Below, in pieces: positions 43,450 through 52,469 of a DNA stretch of 64,000 nt. The stretch spans positions 915,143 through 979,142 of the forward strand of contig CAVZFD010000004.1 in NCBI GenBank assembly GCA_963774455.1, in the 5' to 3' direction. The number at the start of each line of letters is the position of its first letter. The stretch's first letter is position 1. The position numbers were made by a program, and so were the translations under genes. Origin of the DNA: DATFVA01 sp963774455. Its GTDB lineage: Bacteria > Bacteroidota > Ignavibacteria > Ignavibacteriales > Ignavibacteriaceae. A model generated the notes under the pieces. The model searched no databases and was not told the origin of the DNA. It saw only the letters and a program-made list of their open reading frames with translations.

Positions 43450-44409
43450 TTAAATATGAACCGATGCATCCGCGGGCATGCCGGGTTTAAGTTCATACTT
43501 TGGATTATCTATTTTTATTTTGACTGCGAAGACTAGCTTGGTTCTTTCATCCTTTGTCTGAATATTCTTCGGGGTAAACTCAGCCTCAGGAGATATATAA
43601 GTTACCTTCCCGGAATATGTTTTACCCGGAAACGCATCCACACTTACATCTGCTTCCCGGCCGAGCTTAACTTTGCCAAGCTCTTCCTCCGAAACATAAA
43701 TAATAAGATCAACCGTCCTCAGGTCGGATACCTTAAACAGCGATGACATCTGGGTAACAGTTTCACCTTTCTCAAAAAATTTATCCACAATCACCCCATT
43801 TATGGGTGACTGCACGTACGAATCATTTATACTTTTCTTTAATAACTTTGCTGCGGCCTTCTGCCTGTTAAGGTTTGCCTCAGCCTGCTGGATCTCCTCG
43901 GGACGTGCAAAATTCTTCAGCTTGGTGAAATTATCTTTTGCCGATTTAAGTTGAGCCTGTGCGAGTTCAAATTTTGCATTTGCATTATCGTACTGGTTCT
44001 GAGAGATAGAATTTGACTGGTAAAGATTTTCCATCCTTTCCTTATCTTTCTTTGTAAGATCATAATTAACCTGCGCCTGCTTTACTGCCTCCTCAGCCTG
44101 GCTGATATCCTCTTTACGGGCGCCTTTCCTGAGAAGATCAAGCTGAGCCTGTGCCACCTCCTCAGAGGCCTCTGCCTGATCCAGCTGAAGCTGCAGAGTT
44201 TCATGATCTATGATCATGACCGTATCGCCTTCATTCACAAACTGTCCCTCATCAAAGAGGATCTTCTTTATCTCACCATTAACTTTCGAGCTTACAATAA
44301 CATTTGTCGCTTCAATATTTCCTGAGGCTTCAATCAGGTCAGGATTATTATCACTTCCGCAGCCGTATAGAAAAATTCCTGTCATAAAAATCAGTAGTAC
44401 CTTTTTCAT
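43450..44409 (-). CDS. HlyD-family membrane-fusion lipoprotein (YbhG-like)
   Basis: The 319-residue adaptor links the inner-membrane ABC exporter to an outer-membrane channel. It has a lipoprotein signal (FLYGC, probable Cys17), two biotinyl-lipoyl-like halves (about 30-75, GEIKKILFDEGQFVNEGDTV, and 195-225, INGVIVDKFFEKGETV) and a helical hairpin rich in Gln/Ala/Lys between them (about 80-185). A beta-barrel domain follows (to about 319). It overlaps the TetR gene by four bases. No TolC-like gene is nearby. Confidence 0.93.
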   Translation of the reverse strand: MKKVLLIFMTGIFLYGCGSDNNPDLIEASGNIEATNVIVSSKVNGEIKKILFDEGQFVNEGDTVMIIDHETLQLQLDQAEASEEVAQAQLDLLRKGARKEDISQAEEAVKQAQVNYDLTKKDKERMENLYQSNSISQNQYDNANAKFELAQAQLKSAKDNFTKLKNFARPEEIQQAEANLNRQKAAAKLLKKSINDSYVQSPINGVIVDKFFEKGETVTQMSSLFKVSDLRTVDLIIYVSEEELGKVKLGREADVSVDAFPGKTYSGKVTYISPEAEFTPKNIQTKDERTKLVFAVKIKIDNPKYELKPGMPADASVHI

Positions 44410-45017
44410 TTGTTAACTCCGGGTTGAAGTTTATTAAAAAGTTCTTTTCCCTTATCAGTCAAAATGGCATTCATAAGAAGGCTGATAGTAGGGCCCATTA
44501 TTGATTCAGGCTTCAGCTTCCGCTGTACTATGAAATCGGGATTTATAATACCCCTGAATGATGAAACAAAAAACATCACAATAATATCGGTGGGGTAGTC
44601 GACTATAAATCCTTCATTCTTACCCTGGTTAATGAGTTTTGAAATATTTGCTATCATCATTTTAGTCCTGAACTCGTCTATCTCTTTCCAGAGTCCCTGG
44701 TAATGCGCCTGGATATCGCCGATCCATTTATTACTGATACTAAGAAGAAGTTTTCCGAGGTGCTGAAATAGATTAAATGCCTTGGTAACTGCATCATAAT
44801 CGGAATCGAGTATATTCTGGATAATGCCTTTATTCAATAGCAGAAAATTGCGAACAACCTCCTTAACGAGGATTTCCTTGGAATCGAAATACTTATATAT
44901 AGTTTTCTTACTTATCTTCAGACGTTTTGCAATCTCATCCATCGGGGTTTTATAAAAACCCTCCTGCATAAAAATTTTAGTGGATTCGTCGAGTATTTTC
45001 TGTTTTTCTTCGTCCAT
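44406..45017 (-). CDS. TetR-family regulator (CecR-like position)
   Basis: The 203-residue protein has the N-terminal helix-turn-helix typical of TetR (about residues 8-55, MDEIAKRLKISKKTIYKYF) and an all-helical ligand domain. It is first in the exporter operon and overlaps hlyD by four bases. This is the same arrangement as the E. coli cecR-ybhGFSR locus. It probably represses its own operon through the paired palindromes at 45023-45094, which flank a predicted promoter. The inducing ligand is unknown. Confidence 0.92.
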   Translation of the reverse strand: MDEEKQKILDESTKIFMQEGFYKTPMDEIAKRLKISKKTIYKYFDSKEILVKEVVRNFLLLNKGIIQNILDSDYDAVTKAFNLFQHLGKLLLSISNKWIGDIQAHYQGLWKEIDEFRTKMMIANISKLINQGKNEGFIVDYPTDIIVMFFVSSFRGIINPDFIVQRKLKPESIMGPTISLLMNAILTDKGKELFNKLQPGVNK

Positions 45018-45022
45018 AACAA

Positions 45023-45094
45023 TGGAAACTATTATTATATATTACAGTTTCCAATTTACATAATGGAAACTAAAATGTCAAGAAATGGTTTCCA
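45023..45094. promoter_or_regulatory. Two TetR-operator-like inverted repeats (TGGAAAC-type)
   Basis: TGGAAACT (45023-45030) and AGTTTCCA (45046-45053) are 15 bases apart; TGGAAACT (45064-45071) and GGTTTCCA (45087-45094) are again 15 bases apart. Centres are 41 bases apart, about four helical turns. The site overlaps the predicted TetR promoter, so it is a strong candidate autoregulatory operator. Confidence 0.75.
45053..45081 (-). promoter_or_regulatory. Predicted promoter of the TetR-exporter operon
   Basis: On the minus strand TTGACA (45081-45076) and TAAATT (45058-45053) are 17 bases apart. The start of the TetR gene is 36 bases further. The -35 lies inside the second palindrome and the -10 reaches into the first, so repressor binding would block it. 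The -10 is a weak match. Confidence 0.5.
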
Positions 45095-45219
45095 TATTAA
45101 CTAAGCCGGGCACATCACCAACGATGGTCTCTTAAACGGTAATGCACTAAGTATAACCAAAATTGTATTGTAAGTGATTTCAGAAATATTCATTTTTAAG
45201 ATTGTCAAAAAATTAAACA

Positions 45220-46071
45220 TTGAAACGAATTCACTTGAGTAATCTCCTCTTCACCATAATTATATTCAGCAGTTCATTTTCTGCCGGACTCTTGGGTTCT
45301 TTGACTGGTTTGGGTGGGGGAGTCATAATCATTCCAGTACTAACTCTTGGTTTCGGAGTAGATATAAGATATGCAGTCGGAGCCTCATTGATTTCCGTAA
45401 TTGCCACTTCGTCAGGCGCGGCGGCGACTTACGTGAAAAAAGGAATATCAAACATCAGGATAGGTATATTCCTTGAAATCGCAACAACCATAGGTGCAAT
45501 TTCAGGTGCATACATCGCGGGATTGGTTTCTGCACAGGTAGTTGCAGTTGCTTTTGGAATAGTCTTAATTTTTTCCGCATTTATCTCCGCCCGAAGAAAA
45601 GAGGAGTTTGTAGATGGAACCAAGTCAAGCAAAACCGCGAAGTACCTGAGGATGCATGGCAAATATAAATTTAAGCAGGAAGAAGTGACTTATTCAGTTG
45701 ACAACGTCCCCGGAGGATTTGCTGTAATGTACATTGCCGGTGCATTATCCGGTTTGCTCGGAATTGGTTCTGGTGCATTCAAGGTTGTAGCGATGGATTA
45801 TATAATGAAATTACCGTTCAGAGTATCAACTACAACCAGTAACTTTATGATCGGGGTAACGGCTGCAGCAAGTGCCGGTATTTATCTGCAAAGAGGCTAC
45901 ATTGATCCCGGATTATCTATGCCTGTTATATTAGGTGTGCTGCCCGGTGCATTAATAGGATCGAGATTATTAATGAAATTTCAAACGAAATGGCTGAGAG
46001 TCATATTTTCTATCGTAATTACATTCCTGGCAATTGAAATGATAATTAACGGTATCTCAGGAAATATTTAA
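45220..46071 (+). CDS. TauE/SafE-family sulfite/organosulfonate exporter
   Basis: The 283-residue inner-membrane protein has about eight helices and the two internal repeats of the TSUP family. The first contains SLTGLGGGVIIIPVLTLGFG (about 28-48) and the second AGALSGLLGIGSGAFKV (about 176-192). It starts at a TTG at 45220 (MKRIHLSN); an ATG is not available nearby. The next gene, DUF1634, overlaps by one base and is the usual partner of this family. Substrate (sulfite, sulfonate or another sulfur anion) is unknown. Confidence 0.88.
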   Translation: MKRIHLSNLLFTIIIFSSSFSAGLLGSLTGLGGGVIIIPVLTLGFGVDIRYAVGASLISVIATSSGAAATYVKKGISNIRIGIFLEIATTIGAISGAYIAGLVSAQVVAVAFGIVLIFSAFISARRKEEFVDGTKSSKTAKYLRMHGKYKFKQEEVTYSVDNVPGGFAVMYIAGALSGLLGIGSGAFKVVAMDYIMKLPFRVSTTTSNFMIGVTAAASAGIYLQRGYIDPGLSMPVILGVLPGALIGSRLLMKFQTKWLRVIFSIVITFLAIEMIINGISGNI

Positions 46072-46463
46072 TGAAAAATATATTTAAAAAAATCAGGGAC
46101 AGGGATATTGAATATCTTATGGCATTGCTACTTATAAGCGGTGTACTAGTATCCGGTGCTGTAGTATTTTTGGGCAGCATTATTTACCTTTATCAAAACA
46201 CCTATGTAGCTTCAAATTATAAAATTTTTATGGGTGAACCGGAAAGGCTGACAAATCTCTTTGAAATCATCAGAGGGGCCTTTCAATTCCATGGAAGAGC
46301 AATGATACAATTCGGACTTGTGCTTCTCATAGCCACTCCTGTAGCAAGAGTGGTTTTCGCTGTAATAGGCTTTTACCTGGAAAAGGACAAATTATATACC
46401 GTAATTTCGACCGTTGTACTAATAACACTATTACTAAGTTTAATCGCCGGTGTTGGTAAATAA
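46071..46463 (+). CDS. DUF1634 membrane protein
   Basis: The 130-residue product has three membrane helices (about residues 17-38, 78-100 and 108-128) and the R(D/N).DIE..M..LL..GV..S...V..G pattern that starts DUF1634 proteins. It overlaps the TauE-like gene by one base (TAATG). Family members are found next to TauE/SafE transporters and are taken as accessory subunits. No role was established from sequence. Confidence 0.85.
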   Translation: MKNIFKKIRDRDIEYLMALLLISGVLVSGAVVFLGSIIYLYQNTYVASNYKIFMGEPERLTNLFEIIRGAFQFHGRAMIQFGLVLLIATPVARVVFAVIGFYLEKDKLYTVISTVVLITLLLSLIAGVGK

Positions 46464-46579
46464 TCAGGCACAGGCTCAAATCTTCTTCATCATCCATTTT
46501 ATACTTATTTTTTTAGTATTTTATCTTTAACATTGATTTTATACTTCAATTTTAATCGTTTCTAAATCATCGAAGCAAT

Positions 46580-47038
46580 TTGAAAACCTTTTTTATATAC
46601 ATAGTTCTGGTTGGAGTTATGTTTGCGGCTCTTCTGGAAATATTGTCTATAGGGGAAAAAATTAAAGCTCCTGTCGATGTTAACGGAAAATGGGAAATCC
46701 ATACTGAAATATCAGACGATCCAAGAGCAGGATGCTTGCCATTAATCCTGCCTGAAAAAAATACTGTATTTTCAATAGAGCAGTCTGGCAAACATCTTCT
46801 TCTTATTATTAATGATGCATACATTTCTGAAGTGAACGGCAAGCTTGAGAAAGACAGTATGTTTTTTGCAAGGACTTATGAGGGCGAGGATTCATTGAAC
46901 TGCAGAAACATTCCCTTCGTGCTGGTTCTGAACATCGATAATTACAAAGATAAACCCAAACAATTGTCAGGTACTCTTAGGATGCCTGGTTGGAAAAACA
47001 TTACAGAAGTTCATTTCAAAGCAATAAAACTTTCATAA
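46580..47038 (+). CDS. Single-span or secreted small protein, unknown
   Basis: The 152-residue product has an N-terminal hydrophobic helix (about 3-24, FFIYIVLVGVMFAALLEIL) that is either a membrane anchor or an uncleaved signal. The remaining part is beta-rich with VNGKWEIHTEI, SIEQSGKHLLLII, VNGKLEKDSMFF and LSGTLRMPGW. Such alternation of G(K/T)W..... strands recalls lipocalin-like folds, but this is not proven. The start is a TTG at 46580 without a clear ribosome site. Cys at about 51 and 111 may form a disulfide if exported. Confidence 0.6.
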   Translation: MKTFFIYIVLVGVMFAALLEILSIGEKIKAPVDVNGKWEIHTEISDDPRAGCLPLILPEKNTVFSIEQSGKHLLLIINDAYISEVNGKLEKDSMFFARTYEGEDSLNCRNIPFVLVLNIDNYKDKPKQLSGTLRMPGWKNITEVHFKAIKLS

Positions 47039-47054
47039 TTTTTTAAGTGATCAA

Positions 47055-49148
47055 TTGGACTTTATTTTAACATTATTAATCCAGATATCTGTAATTATTA
47101 TTATATCAAGAATTACAGGATTAATATTCAGAAAAATCCAGCAGCCCAATGTCGTTAGTGAGATGGTTGCCGGAATTATACTGGGTCCGTCTTTGCTGGG
47201 ATGGCTTTTCCCCGGGGTCTTCACATTTATTTTTCCTGCTGAAAGCCTAAAATTCCTGAACACTTTGAGCCAGATTGGTCTGCTGTTATTTATGTTCATT
47301 GTAGGACTGGAGATTGACCCAAAGCTGCTAAAAGGCCGCGGGCATGCAGCCTTACTGATAAGTCATGTCAGCATAGTGCTTCCATTTATTTTAGGTGCCC
47401 TGATCTCCATCTATCTTTACCCGCAATTATCAAATAATTCTGTCTCATTTACCTCCTTTGCCTTGTTTATGGGAGCCTCTATGAGCATAACTGCTTTCCC
47501 GGTATTGGCAAGGATATTAAGCGAGAGAAATCTAATTAAGACCAAGATCGGGTCTATAACGATTGCGTGCGCTGCTATAGATGATGTTACAGCCTGGAGC
47601 ATTCTTGCAATTGTTGTTACTGTAGCACGTGCAGGTTCAAATATGCATCCTTTCTGGTTCACAATTTCCGGAGCATTCATATTTGTTCTGATAATGATTT
47701 TTGTAGTAAGACCGTTGATACGAAAATTTGAAACTTATTTTCATTATCGGGGGGATATTTTATCGAATAATATGCTTGCAGCAGTGCTTCTTCTGATGAT
47801 GTTGTCGGCATGGGTAACAGAATGGCTCGGTATTCATGCTCTTTTCGGTGCCTTTTTTATGGGGGCAATTATGCCAAGGAACAAATATTTTCTAAATTCT
47901 GTTTTTGACAAGTTGAATGATATTACAGTTGTTTTTTTTCTGCCGGTATTTTTTGCATTAACAGGTATCCGTACATCAATAGGACTGGTAAACGGAGCCG
48001 AAATGTGGATGTTTTTTGCAATCATTTTAATCATAGCTGTAGTTGGTAAACTTGGAGGAGCATCGGTTGCCGCGAAAATTTCTTCTCTATCTACCCGTGA
48101 ATCTCTTGGTATCGGTATTTTAATGAATACAAGAGGTTTGATGGAGCTTATAATTTTATCAATTGGGTTGGAACTAGGTATTATTTCACCAGCTCTTTTT
48201 GCAATGATGGTACTGATGGCACTTGTAACGACATTTATGACAACGCCATTTTTTGAATGGGTATACCCCAGGAGACTCATTCAGAAAGAAATTAAAGATG
48301 CCAATAAGGAGAAATTTAAGGTACTCATTCCCGTTTCATTTCCGTCTTCAGGGCCAGGGCTCTTGAAAATTGCCTCTGCGATATCGCCCGATAAAAATGA
48401 GTTCAAAGCATATGCGCTTCACCTTAAACTGGCAAAAAATATTTCAGTCCCTGATATATCAAGTGAAAACGGCAAGTCAAACGATCTTGAAGTTTTTCAG
48501 CCAATAGTAGATTCCGCTAAAAATACAGCCATAGAAATTAGTCCGCTTTCATATATTTCAAGGAATCCCGGGAATGATATTAATTATATTTCAGAATTAA
48601 AAAATGTCGATTCTATTATTATGGGGTGGCATAAACCTGTATTTAGCGAAAGTATTTTTAGTGGAACGGTTAATGATGTAATGCATAATGCTAAAACCGA
48701 TGTGTGCGTATATCTTGAAAGAAAATTTGAAACTTATAAAAATATCCTGGTTCCCTTCAGAGAGGGAAATCATGATAGAAGTGCATTACAAATGGCATAT
48801 CAGATAAGTAAGAATACAGGCGCAATGCTTACGGTGTTACACATAGTTAATAAAAGTTCCGATGGTACGGTAATGAATGTTAATGGAGTTGATAAAGTAA
48901 AAGAAACGCAATATCTAAAAGAGGAATTGGGAGAGGATTATAATCCGGAAATGCTTAAGCTGGAGATTGTTGAAAGCGACTCCCCTCTTAATACTGCAAT
49001 CAGAATAGCGAATCAGGACTATGATTTGGTTGTAGTTGGGATGGCAGAAACATGGGGAATTGAACCATCTTCCTTCAGTAGAAGACATGAACGTCTTGCC
49101 CGCGAATGTCCCGCATCACTGCTTATTTTAAGAAAATACACAAATTAA
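47055..49148 (+). CDS. CPA2-family cation:proton antiporter with C-terminal Usp domain
   Basis: The 697-residue protein has a 12-helix antiporter core (about residues 1-400), with the family parts VVSEMVAGIILGPSLLG, IACAAIDDVTAWSILAIVV (the ion-binding Asp pair) and LMNTRGLMELIILSIG. A cytoplasmic part follows, with a Usp-like domain at about 555-697 (YKNILVPFREGNHDRSALQMAY, DLVVVGMAE). The usual Usp ATP-binding G-x2-G-x9-G-(S/T) motif is not evident, so nucleotide binding is uncertain. It begins at a TTG at 47055, 16 bases after the previous gene. It is likely a regulated K+ or Na+ antiporter. Confidence 0.9.
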   Translation: MDFILTLLIQISVIIIISRITGLIFRKIQQPNVVSEMVAGIILGPSLLGWLFPGVFTFIFPAESLKFLNTLSQIGLLLFMFIVGLEIDPKLLKGRGHAALLISHVSIVLPFILGALISIYLYPQLSNNSVSFTSFALFMGASMSITAFPVLARILSERNLIKTKIGSITIACAAIDDVTAWSILAIVVTVARAGSNMHPFWFTISGAFIFVLIMIFVVRPLIRKFETYFHYRGDILSNNMLAAVLLLMMLSAWVTEWLGIHALFGAFFMGAIMPRNKYFLNSVFDKLNDITVVFFLPVFFALTGIRTSIGLVNGAEMWMFFAIILIIAVVGKLGGASVAAKISSLSTRESLGIGILMNTRGLMELIILSIGLELGIISPALFAMMVLMALVTTFMTTPFFEWVYPRRLIQKEIKDANKEKFKVLIPVSFPSSGPGLLKIASAISPDKNEFKAYALHLKLAKNISVPDISSENGKSNDLEVFQPIVDSAKNTAIEISPLSYISRNPGNDINYISELKNVDSIIMGWHKPVFSESIFSGTVNDVMHNAKTDVCVYLERKFETYKNILVPFREGNHDRSALQMAYQISKNTGAMLTVLHIVNKSSDGTVMNVNGVDKVKETQYLKEELGEDYNPEMLKLEIVESDSPLNTAIRIANQDYDLVVVGMAETWGIEPSSFSRRHERLARECPASLLILRKYTN

Positions 49149-49440
49149 TATACGCCGGGTTGTCATATAGCGAACATATTATTTTTTTGTAGCCTAGAAG
49201 CGATGAACTCACAATCCTTCCATTATTGTAATTAACAGTCTTCTCCTGACATATCCCCCAAAGACAAAATTCACTAAAATAAATTGAATCTCGATCTCTC
49301 CTTTATGGGATGAGTATAATTGTAGCTGCCTCATGGGAAGTATTATTATAATGATATTCTTTGCTGACCAATGAGAGGTCTTAAAACTTGTGCCTGTATA
49401 ATTTACCTGCTATTTTTACAAAAAAAATTCGAGATTAAAG

Positions 49441-50286
49441 ATGCCGGATGTATTCAATAAACTGGCGGTTGCTGTTACCTTTTCCCCCACCGGAAAAGAA
49501 CTTCTTAAGGAAGCAGTAAGATTAAAGAATCTGTTCGATTCCGAACTTATATTAATTCATGCTGGTCGAAGAAATGAGGGGACAGAGAAACAGGTTAATG
49601 AAGTCATCAATAGTGCAGGTTTAGACTTAATAAAAACTAACATAGATTGGGTGGATGGGGACCCAGGAGATGCTATTTTGCATTCAGTCAAAAGAAATAA
49701 CATCGATCTGTTAATGGCCGGTGCATTAGAAAAAGAAAATCTAATAAAATATTATGTTGGCTCGGTTGCAAGAAAGATTATGCGTGAATCAGAATCTTCC
49801 GTACTCATTCTGAAATTCCCAGCCGAAAGACCCCATGGTTTTAAAAAGTTTTACATCAACACAGACTTCTCATATCAGAGTGAAAAGACCATCAAAAAGA
49901 GTTTTGAGTTCGCTAAAAAAGAAAATGCTGATGAATTTGTTTTGGTCAGAGACTTCAGATTATACGGTTTATCAAGTTCGCTGGTGGAGTCAGGAGATAT
50001 CGATGCATTTGAAAAATTAAGGAAGAATGCGCAGTTCGAAGAGGAGGAGAATATGAGAATATTCGTGAAGGAACTGAATCTACGTGGAATTAAAATAAGT
50101 ACCATTTGTTTGTATGGAAAAGAAGGATTAGTTGCCCGTGATTATGCCTTACAAAATAATGCCGACCTTTTTGTAGTTACAGCTCCCGCGGCCAAATTGC
50201 GATTACTCGATAGAATTTTTCCATACGAGCTAGAATATGCATTTAAATATCTGCCTTCCAATCTTCTAATCATCAGAAATATTTGA
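49441..50286 (+). CDS. Tandem universal-stress (UspA-type) protein
   Basis: The 281-residue protein comprises two Usp domains (about residues 1-140 and 141-281). The first has LAVAVTFSPTGKELLKEAVRL, NNIDLLMAGALEKEN and SVARKIMRESESSVLILK, with the ATP-loop-like GSVARKI part. The second has SYQSEKTIKKSFEFAKKEN and NNADLFVVTAPA, more divergent. It overlaps the next antiporter gene (TGATG at 50284-50288). In this context it probably senses nucleotide or stress and regulates the co-encoded antiporters; this is inference. Confidence 0.86.
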   Translation: MPDVFNKLAVAVTFSPTGKELLKEAVRLKNLFDSELILIHAGRRNEGTEKQVNEVINSAGLDLIKTNIDWVDGDPGDAILHSVKRNNIDLLMAGALEKENLIKYYVGSVARKIMRESESSVLILKFPAERPHGFKKFYINTDFSYQSEKTIKKSFEFAKKENADEFVLVRDFRLYGLSSSLVESGDIDAFEKLRKNAQFEEEENMRIFVKELNLRGIKISTICLYGKEGLVARDYALQNNADLFVVTAPAAKLRLLDRIFPYELEYAFKYLPSNLLIIRNI

Positions 50287-51953
50287 TGCATCTAACAGCC
50301 CAGCAAATTGTAATATTTTTAGTAAGCATTAGTACAATGCTATTATTCGCCAGGCTATTCGGTGAACTGTTTATCAGGATTAAAATACCACCTATTGTCG
50401 GTGAAATACTCGCTGGAATTATCTTAGGTCCTACTGTTCTGGGAACTATATTTCCGGATATTTATAAGTGGCTGTTTACGTCCGGCAATGTCAGGATCGC
50501 TTTAGATGGATTAACGAATATTGCTATCATTCTTCTTTTACTTATTTCCGGAATAGAGGTAGACCTTTCTGTAGTAATCAAAAACAGGAAGGCAGCATTT
50601 GTTACAGGTCTAATGGGAATCATAGTCCCGTTTATAATAGGCTTCGGATTTTCATATCTATTCCCCGAATTAATGGGAATCAAAGAGGAACAGTATAAAT
50701 TTTTGTTTGCTTTATTTATGGGTACAGCTCTGTCAATTTCCGCATTACCTGTAATTGCAAAAACTTTGATGGATTTGAGACTTTTCAAAACAAAGGCGGG
50801 CCTGATTATTATTTCGTCCGCTATGTTTAATGATATAATTGGTTGGCTTATTTTTTCTGTAATTCTCGGAATGATGGGAGCATCAAAATCCGGATTTAGT
50901 ATTACAGAAATTATAATAATTCTTTTTCTCTTCATCATCATTACCTTTTTCATCGGGAGAAGACTGCTCAACTCTGCAATCAAGGTTATTCAGGAAAAAA
51001 CCTCATATCCCGGCGGTATTATAAATTTCATTTTAATTCTTGGCTTCCTTGGTGCTGCCTTTACCGAATATATCGGAATCCATGGGATTATAGGTGCCTT
51101 TATTTTAGGAATTGCAATTGGTGATTCATCTGTCCTCAGAGAAGAAACTAAAAAGATAATTCACCAGTTTATAATAAATATTTTTGCGCCATTGTTCTTT
51201 GTATCAATCGGATTGTGGATAAATTTTATTGCCAATTTTGATATAGTTCTGGTTTTAATCATTATCTCCCTGGGAGTCACCGGGAAAATTATCGGCAGTG
51301 GTTTAGGTGCGTACTGGAGCGGTTCGGATAAAAATGAATCATTACTAATCGCATCGGGATTAAATTCCAGGGGAACAATGGAAATAATTTTAGGCCTGCT
51401 TGCTTTTGAGGTAGGCCTAATACATAGGACAGTATTCGTTGCATTAGTTATGATGGCTTTGTTTACTACATTAATGAGTGCTCCCCTGATCAAATATTTT
51501 TCAAGTAAAAAAATCACCTTTGAATCACTTATCAAACCGGGGCTGGTCTTCCTAAATTTAAAGCAGAATAAGAGTGAGGTAATAAAAAATCTGGTAAATG
51601 CTTTAAGTAGAAATTTTGATATCGATACAGAGAATGTTTTCAGGGAAATTTCAATTCGTGAAGAATTTAATCCAACCGGAATAGCTAATTACCTGGCTCT
51701 GCCCCATACTAAAACCAAAATCAATATGCCTGCCGCAGCTATAGCAGTTCATTCTACGGGATTAAACTTTGAAGCTGCTGATAATCTGCCCTCAAAAATA
51801 ATTATTTTGCTCTTAATTCCTGAAGGTCAAAACGAACTCCAGCTCCAGCTTTTATCAGAGATTGCCCGGAAGTTCAGAAACAGGGAGAGAGTGGAAGAAA
51901 TATTACAGGCCACAAAAAAAGAAGATTTCATAAGCCTGCTGAAGAAATTGTAA
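50286..51953 (+). CDS. CPA2 antiporter fused to a PTS EIIA-like domain
   Basis: The 555-residue protein starts at the ATG at 50286, overlapping the preceding stop. The antiporter core (about residues 1-400) has IPPIVGEILAGIILGPTVLG and SSAMFNDIIGWLIFSVIL, with NDI in place of DDV at the ion site. The C-terminal ~140 residues match the EIIA_2 (fructose/nitrogen) fold. The conserved phospho-accepting His is His474 (LALPHTKTK). The fusion ties ion transport to PTS-Ntr-type phosphorylation. No EI or HPr gene is seen in the window. Confidence 0.9.
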   Translation: MHLTAQQIVIFLVSISTMLLFARLFGELFIRIKIPPIVGEILAGIILGPTVLGTIFPDIYKWLFTSGNVRIALDGLTNIAIILLLLISGIEVDLSVVIKNRKAAFVTGLMGIIVPFIIGFGFSYLFPELMGIKEEQYKFLFALFMGTALSISALPVIAKTLMDLRLFKTKAGLIIISSAMFNDIIGWLIFSVILGMMGASKSGFSITEIIIILFLFIIITFFIGRRLLNSAIKVIQEKTSYPGGIINFILILGFLGAAFTEYIGIHGIIGAFILGIAIGDSSVLREETKKIIHQFIINIFAPLFFVSIGLWINFIANFDIVLVLIIISLGVTGKIIGSGLGAYWSGSDKNESLLIASGLNSRGTMEIILGLLAFEVGLIHRTVFVALVMMALFTTLMSAPLIKYFSSKKITFESLIKPGLVFLNLKQNKSEVIKNLVNALSRNFDIDTENVFREISIREEFNPTGIANYLALPHTKTKINMPAAAIAVHSTGLNFEAADNLPSKIIILLLIPEGQNELQLQLLSEIARKFRNRERVEEILQATKKEDFISLLKKL

Positions 51954-52002
51954 ACATCAAGAATTTTTGTATTTTTCGCATTAAAAACGGGAGGGGATCC
52001 TG

Positions 52003-52347
52003 ATGAGATCACTTTTTTTAATTTTATTCCTGGTTCCATTTACTTTACAAGCCCAGCAGGGGATGGAGAAAAATCTTGATGTTGCGTATCAGAATGCCAA
52101 AAAAGGAGTGTACTGGGCGCTCGCGAACATACCCGAAAACAAAGTCCGTCTGCAAAGCGACCTTGTAGCTGATGAGAAATTATATGCCACGGTTAAGCTT
52201 GAGAAAGAATTTGAAGGGATAAAAATTGTATCTACAGGGTACTACAATACAACAGAAATATCCATTGCAATATACAGATCAACTGATGGATTAATTAAGG
52301 AAGGCTATTTAAAGCCAGTTCCGCAAGACAGTTTGAGCGAAGAATAA
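52003..52347 (+). CDS. Small secreted protein, unknown
   Basis: The 114-residue product has a signal peptide (about 1-17, LFLVPFTLQAQQ) and a mature part of ~95 residues with NLDVAYQNAKKGVYWALANIPENK and an amphipathic beta-rich end (VKLEKEFEGIKIVSTGYYNTTEISIAIYRS). It has a clear ribosome site (GGGAGG) before the ATG at 52003. No family was recognised. It is placed between two operons. Confidence 0.65.
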   Translation: MRSLFLILFLVPFTLQAQQGMEKNLDVAYQNAKKGVYWALANIPENKVRLQSDLVADEKLYATVKLEKEFEGIKIVSTGYYNTTEISIAIYRSTDGLIKEGYLKPVPQDSLSEE

Positions 52348-52422
52348 ATCTGCGGATTCTAATTGGTTTTTTAACTGTGTGGTAGTTTAAGCTTGACTTA
52401 ATGAAAAAAAATTCTTAAAATC

Positions 52423-52467
52423 TGTAATAAATATTACATCCATTAATAAAAATGTAATTATTATTAC
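52423..52467. promoter_or_regulatory. Two GTAAT-N4-ATTAC palindromes, HexR/RpiR-type operator candidates
   Basis: The first palindrome is TGTAATAAATATTACA (52423-52438) and the second GTAATTATTATTAC (52454-52467). Their centres are 30 bases apart, about three helical turns, and the second ends two bases before the ATG at 52470. HexR, an RpiR-family regulator, has known sites of the TGTAAT...ATTACA type, and an RpiR-family gene lies in the same locus at 57069. Confidence 0.6.
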
Positions 52468-52469
52468 TA

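Noticed and set aside
45429..45662. Minus-strand frame inside the TauE-like gene
   Set aside because: It lies wholly within a convincing membrane-protein gene, and its Ala/Ile-rich composition is what antisense of membrane genes gives.
49149..49440. Gap before the tandem Usp gene as a possible RNA gene
   Set aside because: No tRNA arm pattern, strong hairpin or riboswitch-like motif was found; it is AT-rich sequence only.
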